DNA from: Penicillus capitatus
Lineage: Eukaryota; Chlorophyta
Reading direction: 5' to 3'
DNA: 64,000 nt
NCBI GenBank assembly: GCA_965649825.1
Contig: OZ287699.1
Span: forward strand, 124,001-188,000
The translations under genes and the position numbers were made by a program. Shown piece after piece: positions 47,601 to 56,797 of the stretch. The first letter of the stretch is position 1. Every line of letters begins with the position of its first letter. The notes beneath the pieces are model-generated. The model made no database searches. It was not told the origin of the DNA and worked only from the letters and a program-made list of their open reading frames with translations.

Positions 47601-48187
47601 GACGGGTCACGGATTCGCAAGGCCGAACGGTAAGTTTCAAAAACTGTATCCTGATCATGACATCGAATTTGGGATCGACGGCGATTTTGGAAGTGCCCGA
47701 GCGCGATCGGCAGAAGGACTTGGTGATGGGATACGTGCGAGAGACCTTTCGACCGGAATTCGTCAACCGAATCGACGAGTACATCATTTTCGAGGCCCTC
47801 CGGATGGATCAGATCAAAAAGATCGTCCGCTTACAGGTCTGTCCCATACCGGCACAGCAAAGGAGGACCTCACACGTAATGATGATCTAGGCCTGTCGCG
47901 TGGCCGATCGTATGGCAGAGAAGAAAATGCGTTTGGAACTGGAGGAGAGCGCTGTCGACTATTTGGCCTCAAAAGGCTTTGATCCCGTCTACGGTGCGCG
48001 CCCCGTCAAGCGCGCCGTTCAAAGAGAGCTCGAAACGGCCCTGGCCAAAGGCATGTTACGTGAGGAGTTCGGCGAAGAGGACGTCATTTCCGTGTCGGCA
48101 ACGATGGACGACGGCCTGAAACTGACACGACATGGCGCCGAACGTGCTCTTAATGGAGTGACGCAGTCGGTCACCTCAAACTCATAG
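44645..48187 (+). CDS. CLPB: ClpB/Hsp78-type disaggregase, organellar
   Basis: AAA+ Hsp100 chaperone that, with Hsp70, extracts polypeptides from aggregates. The long Ser/Arg-rich presequence from ATG 44645 predicts mitochondrial or plastid import. Domains: Clp-N repeat ([32 protein letters not shown]), NBD1 ([59 protein letters not shown]), M-domain coiled coil (46.4-46.95 kb), NBD2 ([70 protein letters not shown]) and C-terminal [18 protein letters not shown]. Eleven introns of 41-61 nt; two (45600-45648, 46313-46360) carry TGATGTGAC and one (45818-45870) is GC-AG. The GC intron interrupts the Walker A codon run. Complete. Confidence 0.94.
45600..45648 (+). other. Intron with TGATGTGAC motif
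   Basis: 49-nt ClpB intron; TGATGTGAC at 45624-45632, AG 16 nt downstream. Confidence 0.85.
45818..45870 (+). other. GC-AG intron inside Walker A coding
   Basis: 53 nt, GCAAG...CTAG. Splicing produces [15 protein letters not shown], the ClpB NBD1 P-loop; no GT alternative restores it. Confidence 0.8.
46313..46360 (+). other. Intron ending in TGATGTGACAG
   Basis: 48-nt ClpB intron between GLRER and [18 protein letters not shown] (46350-46358) is followed directly by the splice-site AG, so a branch adenosine in the motif would be unusually close to the 3' splice site. Confidence 0.85.
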
Positions 48188-48500
48188 TCTAGGGGGGTGG
48201 ATAAAGCATTGTCCGTTGTCGATCTTTTTCTATACCTTTAACCATTCTTTCCGTTCTCGAGATGTTCTCGACCGTCTCATCGAGAAACTCGTGTGAAACG
48301 AACGGCGATTCGGCCAGTATTGATGTAACAGAATGGATGGATATATAACAGTCGCTATCGCATTTCGTGAACAAATAACGACGACGACGATACCCATCGA
48401 ATCATTGCATCGCCCTCTCTGCTAAAGCACCGGACCAACCAATGCCGAGTGAGATGCACTCCACTCTGCTCCTGCGGAACGGCCATTCATCGCACTGCAG
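48188..48500. other. Intergenic / 5' region of MATH-RING gene E
   Basis: Contains the end of ClpB transcription and probably the 5' exon of the next gene; an ATG at about 48442 starts a short open stretch. No firm assignment. Confidence 0.3.
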
Positions 48501-50244
48501 TTGTTGTGGGAACCGTCGAAGCCGATACGGCAGGACAGCGCGTCGACCCAGACCATATGGGCGTCTATACTGTACTCCCCTGCTACAGGAGGTCACACTT
48601 TGAGGCTTCTCATTTTTCAGTGGCGTATTGAGCGGTACTCGACGTACGAGACGAAACGCGTTATACACTCGCCGACTTTTGAGAAAGGCGGATTTCAATG
48701 GTACCTCTTTTGAAGGCGCAGAATAAAGGGTAAAAGTGTGAGATGGTGTTAGGCGCCTATGGCTTTTCCCCAAAGGAAGTGTGAATGCGACCGAAGGCGA
48801 CATGTCCATCTTTTTGCATTACATCAAGAAAGACGATGTCTTCAGTGTGCGACCCATCGAACATCCGAGGGCGAAATTCTCGATCAAGATTCGTAATCAG
48901 CTTGAAGGAGAGGACATCCAGCACGAAAGTGTGATCCCGTGCGTTACTCAGCTGTCACATCATCGCTGTGCCCATAGTTTACGATTTCCACTCCTTTGCG
49001 GAGAGCAACGGCGAATGGGGATGGAAAGACTTTGCCGAAATCGACCGGCTGTTCGAAGAAGACAGCGGTCTGGTGGTGGACGACATGCTCAAAGTTGAAT
49101 TGAGTGTGTTCGTGCAGCCGAAGAACATGTCTCTATGGCCAATGGACGATTCGGACGAGCCCAAGACTGTTGCCATTCGTCTCCTCACCGATCATCAGAT
49201 CCGCAGAGAAGTGGGGACAATGTATTTCTCGGGTCTGCCTATGTTTGAAGACGGCAAGACCTATTGCTTCTACGAGCAGATCCGCTACAGCAATTTTGAG
49301 AAACTTGTTGGGCGAGATCTGCACACGGCCGTTGAGGATTTGCGTTTTTGGATGTGCGAGCAGTTACCGAACGGACACATCCGTATCGTGCATAATCTCA
49401 ACGCGGCCAAAGGGAAACTCGATCGCATTGGCGATCTGATCGAACTGAAGAGCGAGTTACTACCGTCCGTTAGCGACGGCGGATCGATAGAGGCAGTGCA
49501 TCTCTACGTCGAGACGCCGAACGAAGATGCCGATGCATTGAAGGATCTCAAAAACGAAACCGATTTTGTGGCTTTCTGCAAATTCTATAATCCATGGAAT
49601 CTAGAGATGTCCTATCTCGGAACCGTCCCTCTGAGAAAGGGATGCAAACCGGCAGAGGTGATCGTCGATGCACGGATGTTAGCCGGCATGAGTGCCAATA
49701 CCGCCGTGTCTGTCTACATCGAAGCGCCGCCGAGTCGGGACACCATTCATGAACTGCGCCTCGAGGACTCTCTCGATGACGTACCTACCCTCTCTGCTGA
49801 TCTCAAAAGAGTGATATTCGATGGGAGTGTGCTACGGTTAGGTGGGTCTTCGGCCTGGATGCACCATCATTGTGCAGCCCAAGGTGGATAAGGCTTACGC
49901 GAAAACGGAAGAAATGCCGCACCCAACGGTGCGAACCTTCTTAAAGGACAACGAGCGTCCTCGTGCATCATCTTCGGAATCATCGCCGCCACTGCCTGTC
50001 CGTACGGAGCCTCAGGACGAAGCATGTGTGATCTGCTTCACTCGACCACGCACCGTTGGCTTCGTGCACGGCGACAGGTATCTGACGATCTCACTCACAC
50101 TTTATGATGTGACGTCCCTGAATGTTACGTAGCTTGCATCGCTGTGTGTGCCAAGAGTGTGCGCCTAAAGTTGTCAAGAACAACACGGGCAACTGCCCCA
50201 TGTGTCGTAGAAAGATTGAGCGTGTGATTCTCAATATCTTTTGA
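48501..50244 (+). CDS. MATH / USP7-ICP0-binding-like / MDM2-type RING protein (gene E)
   Basis: Three modules after splicing. MATH domain: WRIERYSTYETK, SPTFEKGGFQW|RLWLFPKGSV, MSIFLHYI, DFHSFAESNGEWGWKDF and VDDMLKVELSVFVQ. A segment follows that parallels the USP7 ICP0-binding region: VAIRLLTDHQIRREVG, VEDLRFWMCEQLPNGH, AVHLYVETPNED, VAFCKFYNPWNLEMSYLGTV, TIHELRLEDSLDD|VGLRPGCTIIVQPK. It ends in a C2H2C4 RING (CVICFTRPRTVGFVHGD|S, LHRCVCQEC, CPMC) with tail IERVILNIF. The USP7 cysteine-protease domain that normally lies between MATH and ICP0-binding is absent. Introns: about 48710-48771 (within a Trp codon), about 48928-48976, about 49780-49840 and 50078-50132 (TGATGTGAC). N-terminal exons unresolved. 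Predicted ubiquitin ligase with a USP7-like recognition scaffold. Confidence 0.78.
50078..50132 (+). other. Intron with TGATGTGAC motif in RING coding
   Basis: 55-nt intron between codons for FVHGD and LHRCVCQEC; TGATGTGAC at 50105-50113. Confidence 0.85.
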
Positions 50245-50549
50245 GATGCTCACCAAGAGTGTGACATGTATATCATGGGCGGGTGACATATCAAAGTGGC
50301 GCAGTCAGCTCCTTTCGCATAAAGATGGATAGACACATCATCCGTCTATCTATCAACCGTGTTGCTCGATCTTGTGTAATAGGTGTTGTATCTGATGGGA
50401 TAAGACAGGCTGGCCTTTTCTGGTCTTCCATTGCAGCTTGGCACCATTTCGTCTCTCTCTGATCTGTGAGGATGTCACATCGCTTTGTTGACAGACGTCA
50501 CATCAGATTTGTTTCTTACTCTTTCTCGTTGCCGTTGTCGTCGTTGACT
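50245..50549. other. Intergenic, convergent 3' ends
   Basis: About 300 bp between gene E and the small minus-strand gene. A minus-strand TGATGTGAC at 50497-50505 suggests an additional intron of the small gene. No other feature seen. Confidence 0.3.
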
Positions 50550-50818
50550 CTAGTCGAGCTGCCGTTTCTGGACAGAACGACGACGTCGTTTGAGGAAAGG
50601 CAAACGTCACATCAAGACGATACCGCTTCCGCTTGAGCGTGACGGCGTTGCTTAGCGGATTGGGCCTTGGCGGCTGCAACTTCGAGCGCTACATCTTTCT
50701 TGACCTTTCGTCTACCTCTTCTTCGCTTCTAGTACTTTACGGATTCGTCGTTTCGCGAGGAATTGCTGTGGTGACTGACCTTGTTGGTCGGAGACGATCC
50801 CGTCGTTGTTGTGCCCAT
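50550..50818 (-). CDS. Small basic Ala/Lys/Arg-rich protein, three exons
   Basis: ATG 50818 gives MGTTTTGSSPTNK, a 51-nt intron (50729-50779), then KRRRGRRKVKKDVALEVAAA and KAQSAKQRRHAQAEA. A second intron with TGATGTGAC (50606-50614) leads to a short last exon (KRQLD, stop 50550-50552). About 53 residues, strongly basic, possibly nucleic-acid-binding. No family recognised. Two well-formed introns support it; the 3' end may extend further if another intron (50497 motif) is used. Confidence 0.45.
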
Positions 50819-51479
50819 AGCGCTGCAAATACGATGCGTTCAAATGACAGGACACGAAGTGACGTGCTCGAGTACTGGAGAAACGCCTTTGGATTCTGGT
50901 GCCGCCTTGTCCAGAGACGCAACCCGCCACTTACTTTATCCGATATGAGCACTTAACAACGCGCAGCCATTTCTCAAAGAATCTATTGCTCGTCCTAAAC
51001 GATCAAGTGAGTCAAAAGCAAGCAGTCTTTAACAGATGGCTGGTTGTTCTTCAAATGACGGACGAATTCTGCCGCCGAAGAGAATGGCGTTCGATTGGCA
51101 CGACGGCATCGCTCAGTATATAGGTCGGCATTTCGCAACAGAGATCAAACACATTTCTGCTACTCCTTCACACGTAAGTGACGGAATCATCCAAAACAGC
51201 ACAACGCGTTAAAAGAATCATCCGTTATTGTCAGTGCTACAGCGACGTACGCAAAAGCAGCCGCCGTTTGCTGAGGCTGCAATATTGAGAGGCGCTTGAC
51301 AAGACGTTACGTCAAACGAAGTGCACTTCAATGACTACACGACTGACGACGGCGCATCCGAGGTTCTATTCCATTAGAGTCTTACGGCCTTAAGCGACAT
51401 CCGAGGCAGGTCGAATACAAGAGCAGCTCCTTTTCTCCCTTCCCCATCCATATCACAAACCGCCTAACTCACAAGGACG
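50819..51479. other. Intergenic between divergent genes
   Basis: Likely shared promoter region. TATATAGG near 51117 is TATA-like but about 360 bp upstream of the next ATG. No coding sequence recognised. Confidence 0.35.
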
Positions 51480-52039
51480 ATGGAGTACGATGGTCGGCAT
51501 CGTTGCCTGCGCGTGACCTTGGTCATTATGTCCTCCATACTCGGCGTGTTTCTGATTTTCTCAATCGGCTTCGGCGTCGCCTCCGGTGGAGATGGCTGCG
51601 CGTGCAACGACGACAAATGCTGCGTCGTGAGTGCGCACTGGTGTGGCGATCAATGCTACTGCAAAGCTGGAAGAGACACGTACGTCTACGACGAAGACGA
51701 CGACGATATGTGGAAAGGCTACTGCGATGAGAGGAGTTCGACGTACGGCGCTTACGTTGCCTTCTTGGTGCTCACGATTATTACCGGGATAGCGACGGCG
51801 ATTATTGGTTGCTGTATGTGCTGTCCTTGTTGCCAGTCGTCTAGAGTGATCGTTTCGCGTAAGATGGCAGTCAGGAGTATTGGAATGCGTTGAGCTGTTT
51901 GTATGTGGCAGATCGTGTTCCAGGAGAATTCTCGACGCCAGTTTCTGGTAATCAGCAGCCGACACAGTATGGCTATCCTGTTTCGGCAGTGCCGCATCCG
52001 TCGAACTCGGATTTCTACGAACGAACGCTGAAGGTCTGA
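51480..52039 (+). CDS. Two-TM cysteine-rich small membrane protein
   Basis: ATG 51480. TM1 (VTLVIMSSILGVFLIFSIGF), then a short luminal or extracellular loop with many Cys (CACNDDKCC, CGDQCYC) and an acidic DEDDDD run, then TM2 (AYVAFLVLTIITGIATAII) followed by CCMCCPCC, a likely palmitoylation cluster. A roughly 65-nt intron (5' site in CGTTTCGC|GTAAGAT, 3' site before GAGAATTCTCG) joins a Gln/Pro/Tyr-rich cytoplasmic tail (EFSTPVSGNQQPTQYGY) ending at 52039. About 165 residues. The topology resembles small CYSTM- or tetraspanin-like proteins in general but matches no family I can name. Confidence 0.66.
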
Positions 52040-53348
52040 AGATCGTTGCCGATCGATTATTGACTGTTTTCGACGCTGAAACGGTTGTCGGTCATACCTG
52101 AATTCAGAAATGCTTTTTCGCTGAAGTGGTTTACTCGGCAAACGGAATAGAGAATAAGGTGGAGGACATTCGTAGGCGATTTCAGTGGTTTTGATCTCTC
52201 CCTATGAGCAGCTTTGTTAATGAACACATTTAAGTTCTTAATGAAATCATCTAAAAAACTGCTATGGAGCAGCAAGCGATCTTTTCGAGGAGGTAACCGA
52301 TCGTTAAAACAACAGGATCATTGAGATGTACAGGTCGTGACAAGGCCGAACGTGCAGAGAACGGCGTCTTTGTGAACTCCAGCGAGACAAAATGCGGCAT
52401 CATGCGAGTTGATGTGACGTGCGGCGCTGGCAACCAATGAGAATTCGGGCGTGATGTGACGTCCCAATTCTGTCGCTTCGCAACGAAAGCGACTGGCGCG
52501 AGCATCTCTGCAACCTTCGGGCTGTACACACCATCTGGGACAGGGTTCTGTGGCGGGCGGGACTCGGTGGAACTGTCGTTTCGATGAGAGCGAGCTTGGG
52601 AAAGAAGTTCGTACGAAATGTCATCCAAGTGTCGTACAAGGAGCTCCGTCTCTTTGCCCTCGTTCGCTTAAGCAAAAATAGTGCTAGACTCGCGAGACGG
52701 CGGCGAATTTTTTGGCGTTGCCGGTTCGGGAGAATTCGTCCTCGTGGAGACGCTAGTTTGAAAAAACACGTACTCTCTACAAATCGGTGATGTGACGTTT
52801 GGTGCTCTCGCCGACCTGCGAATCTGGGACTTCTTCTCTGGAGTGATTTTCTCTTCAGCGACGCCTCTGGCGATCCATCCGACCTTGTGCCGTCCACGAG
52901 GACTTTAGATGCCAAACGCTGACTGGCCACTATAGATCATCTCTAGGTCTGTCGTCAACTTTCGGCAGTAATGCTTCCGCACAGGGAAGCTTCTGCATAA
53001 AGGCAGCACACTTGCCTGCACACGTATTATTTTCTCCGAGACGACTCGAATGCCGGCGTCGTCTATGACGAGATATTCACAAAGTACTAATACAATCAAC
53101 TGCTGGTGTACGGAGTGTCATAGTTTTGGTGGACAAGTTCGGGCAGGTCGTGCATTCGTTCTTATTGTCACATGCAAACAGACGTCGTTATTGGATCGTC
53201 ATAAACTGGACAGCGGGTTCCAAAACGAAAGGTCTGCCATCAGCAAACCTTGTCTGTAGCAGCGTCAAAGGAAGGAAAAAGAGCGGAACACAGTGAGTGT
53301 CCAGTCACGTTCCACTTACTCCGTCACCCTATCAACTACAGTGCAGGT
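52040..53348. other. Region with possible unresolved gene(s)
   Basis: A minus-strand frame at 52251-52628 (MDDISYELLSQARSHRN, Pro/Ser-rich) looks partly coding, but three TGATGTGAC motifs here (52410, 52452, 52788) are in plus orientation. The strand and exon structure cannot be settled. 52.9-53.3 kb shows nothing recognisable. Confidence 0.28.
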
Positions 53349-54920
53349 CTACCCCCAAACATTTGTTGACACGAATCCCCAGGTAATACACGAAGCTTGA
53401 GTAGTGAGAGTGGGTGATGTCGGTTGAGTCAAAAGTAGGTGATGATTACGGACGGCATCCATTTCGGATGCGCCGTTCAGGCAACTGGAATCCTTTGTAC
53501 GGAGTAACTTGCAGCAGTCAAGGCAGACGCGTCTGTGCGATCTACAGTCGACAACCTTAGACAAGAAGAGGAGTGTGGCCAGCAGACGCACCGTCTTCTG
53601 AGAAGGAAACCAGATGTCTGTTTGTTTGTAAGACAGATGGCCTTCTTCCTCGCCGTCGTGCGACTTTGACATTTGCGCCGCCACAGGCGACGCGGACTGT
53701 CGTGGACTGTCTTCCTCGGCGATGGAATTTTCTTTGCGATTCTTGAACGAAATGCGCGCGGCAAAAGTGATCCACTCGTCATCCAGGAAGCCAAGTGCGG
53801 GATCACTGAGATCAGTCATGTCCACAAAACTCGGCCAGCCTCTGCTGGAAGCACCCGGGGTGAACTTGTGTGCGAGCTCTTCACCATCGGCATTTTGAGA
53901 TGTCAGTGGGGCAAAGGAGAAGGCAGACCTTTGGTCACACATTGTGTCTCGTCCAGGTGGTTAACAAGAGTGACGCTGAAGACAATCTTAGCGGTGCTGT
54001 GGCTGGAGCACACGAGAAAGATGCCCCATCTGTCGTCTCCTGTGATGGATGTCGTACGCTTGAGCTTCAGATTCCTGCGCAACGACACATACACCATTGC
54101 TCAGTCGGAAAGCGGGAGCGCAACGAGCGATCACACCAAGTCGAGTCTGCCATTCTGATATCGCCAGATATGATATCCGAGAAACCGATCTCTCTCAGGC
54201 GACGCAGTTTCCACTAAAAACAGTCCTCAGTACACGAGTGTGGCCTCATCGAGAGGTAAACTGTGGCTGTGTAGGATCCGGCGGTGCAAAAGACGAGGTT
54301 CTGGTATTCGGGCGGAATGATGCCGATGTTCAGCACGACGATCAGGCAGTTCTCCAGTAGGTAGCCTGCCTCGGGATCGCCGACGTCCGCGGCAGAGATG
54401 ACGTCGCAATGACCCCAGGTACCGCCCGGTCTAAGCGTCTTTCGCCATCCTTCCAGAAATGGATACGTCGTAGACGGCGAGGTACGAAAGAGTGAGTGGC
54501 TACCCACCTCGCGTCACACTTTTCGTCGAGTCCGAAGGATTGATGAGTTTGAATTTGTAGTGGACGTCCACGGGCTCTCCGCTGCCGACCAGTGCCAAGA
54601 ACAGACAGATTTCCCCCTGTCTGTTCTTCACCCTGAGCCTCCTGTCGAAGACATCGGAATGGGCTTCAGGGAGATGGAGAAAGGCGTCGGCCCGTACCAC
54701 TTACGTCCGGCGACGGTGAACAGGCCGGACTGGAATTCCTCAACGTTTGCGTCTAAGAAGTCTCTATGAATTCGACACTGCCGCCGCGAATGCCGTGTTC
54801 GCGTCCCCCGACTGATGGTTAGCTCACTTCGTATCGGCCGGACCGGTTGTCTGTCAGAAGGCTGCAGGAATAGTTCACGCCGCTGCTTGTGCCCGTTCCG
54901 TTGCTTCTCTTTCGCGCTCC
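53349..54920 (-). CDS. Tandem MATH protein with decayed RING (gene C)
   Basis: Minus-strand exons mirror genes A and B. N-terminal GTSSGVNYSCSLLTDN; MATH1 EEFQSGLFTVAGRKW|RLRVKNRQGEICLFL, YKFKLINPSDSTKSV, VGDPEAGYLLENCLIVV; MATH2 WKLRRLREIGFSDIISGDI, STW|NLKLKRTTSITGDDRW, VCSSHSTAKIVFSVTLVNHL, LSDPALGFLDDEWITFA. Introns sit in the same Trp codons and at the SYTAT|WKLRR junction, as in gene B. The RING region is degraded: the first zinc-binding pair is displaced by a frame change near 53.65 kb, HKC reads HRR, and the last CPVC reads SCLNG. Either a RING-inactive adaptor or an early pseudogene. The start is unresolved, upstream of 54.92 kb. Confidence 0.62.
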
Positions 54921-56797
54921 CTCCGCCTTCGCTATGTTACTCTCCTCCGCCTTCTTCAAGGAGAAGTCTTCAGGCTGCAGCAGTACGGGTGCCGTTTGCT
55001 TACCACTTTAGGGCGTTGTATGCAAGCGTTGCCCATATGGAAACAGTACGAAGAAGTTCTGTAAGCAATTCAACAAATGGCACGCGTTTCCGCGTCGTTG
55101 CAATAGTCGGCGATGTCTCTCGTTCGACGAACTAACCATCAATTTCTCTACAGAAGCCGTAATGACCGCGTTTCGATTATGAGGCGAGGACGGCGACGTG
55201 TCTCATGCTTTCCTGTAGAGACAGACAGATGTGACTAAAACGCGCGCGACGCAGTTGCCCGCGCCGCTGTCGCTGTCAGACAGAAGCTGTCCATCCAGTG
55301 AAGCCATCTGCGTCATACTTGAGCTGCGGAATTGACGCTTAGCGCGCAGGAGCAGCGACTGATCTGACGGTATCGGAGACAGCAAGAGCGGCCACTTGTC
55401 AAACGTCCAGGAACGGCCCCGAGAGCAAGAACAGACGACGCGATATAGGTACCAGCGTAAGTAGATGGCACAGTCGTCCATGGAGTTCGCCACAACGCAC
55501 AGAGAATCACGGGGCTGACGACACGGACCTTTTCCGGCATATGCGACAGTGGTGACGTCGCTGCATCAGAACAGGCGCTCAGTCACGGGCAATAGTCCGT
55601 TCGCCATGCACCAACGGCGCTTATTCGTCCAAACACCGTGACGCCTTACTCGACGGACTTGCCACAGAGGAATCCTGACCTGGCACGGAGAAGTGTAAAC
55701 AAGCCGGTTGACCTCTCACTCTTGACCGAATCGGAATGGATCTTGCGGTTTAAAGCCCCTATCGGTGTGTCTGTACGTTCCTCATGCCGACGGTGCCTCC
55801 CTTTCTCCATCAAGCCACTATTCACGGCACAGGGCCGGAGCGACGTTTGACTGAGCGTCGCGCCTCGGTCGCGAGAAGTATGAGTCCGTCACCGAACAAA
55901 CCAACCCACTTTCAACACCATCCGTCAACAGCATTCGGATGCTGTACGTATCTCGAATTGTCGCGGTCCATACCACTAGCATCCTCGCTTTCACGCAGCG
56001 ACTGACTAGATCGATTGACAGCGCTCGTCACTGTTTCTTCGGAAACTTTGTTACGTTCAGCTGAGTTACTTCTTCTGGTGTCTAGCTTTACCGAGATGCG
56101 TGTGTTCGGCTTCTCCGGTGGCATTCACGGCACGTTCGCTTTTAGCGGTGAGCGGTCTGAAAGGACCCGTCTGACGCAAAGAAAGGCGGAAACTCGATTC
56201 GAGTGAGATACCGACGACTGTTCTGTCATTGAGCTTCTCGGAGATCGCCCTTCGTGCATCGACCGACGAGGCAGTTCTACCAAGTGCAAATTGCGCAGCA
56301 CACACACAGCCGTCTCCGCTGCCGTGAGCGCACTCCGTCGAACGCGGACTGAGTCTTCTGCCTTTTTTCCTAGCGAATGAAGCGAACGGGTTAGTAGAAT
56401 GTGAACAGCATCTCCCGTGCCGCTATCTGCCGAAAAGTCACTGTGCAGCTCTCGTTCGTCGACGGAGACGCTCTCGCGAGTCCTGGACAGAGAACGGAGA
56501 CGGACGATGGCGATCTTGCACGTATGTTTGTATTCCGCCTCTGATCGACGAGCAATGACGCAAAGACCGCGGCAGCTGCGTCTAAACGCGGAATCGCTTC
56601 GAAGCCGTGGTCGAGAGTCTTTGCGCCTGTCGATCTTGAGGAAGTTTCTAAAGCTCGTTTTGAATGGCTTGTTCTTTCTGGAAATACAGTGCGTAAGAAG
56701 GACACAAAGAACGCCGACGAAGGCGACATTTGGTGCCGAGACTGGAACGTGTGGCCAAAATTGGAGCTGGTACGTGCTACGGTGCGACTGACTGAGT
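54921..56797. other. Upstream region of gene C and unresolved sequence
   Basis: 55.5-55.74 kb is clearly similar to 61.87-62.11 kb, both upstream of minus-strand MATH genes, including GACTTGCCACAGAGGAAT and CTTTTAACCGAATCGGAATG-like blocks. The rest, including a 231-codon minus frame at 56125-56820, is unrecognised. Confidence 0.4.

Noticed and set aside
49780-49900. Apparent frameshift in the USP7-like gene near 49843
   Set aside because: A 61-nt GT-AG intron (about 49780-49840) joins LEDSLDD to VGLRPGCTIIVQ and restores the family alignment.
52400-52930. 176-codon minus-strand frame as a gene
   Set aside because: Arg/Ser-rich composition in a frame alternative to a better one, no domain, and the intron motifs here are in plus orientation; kept only as unresolved.
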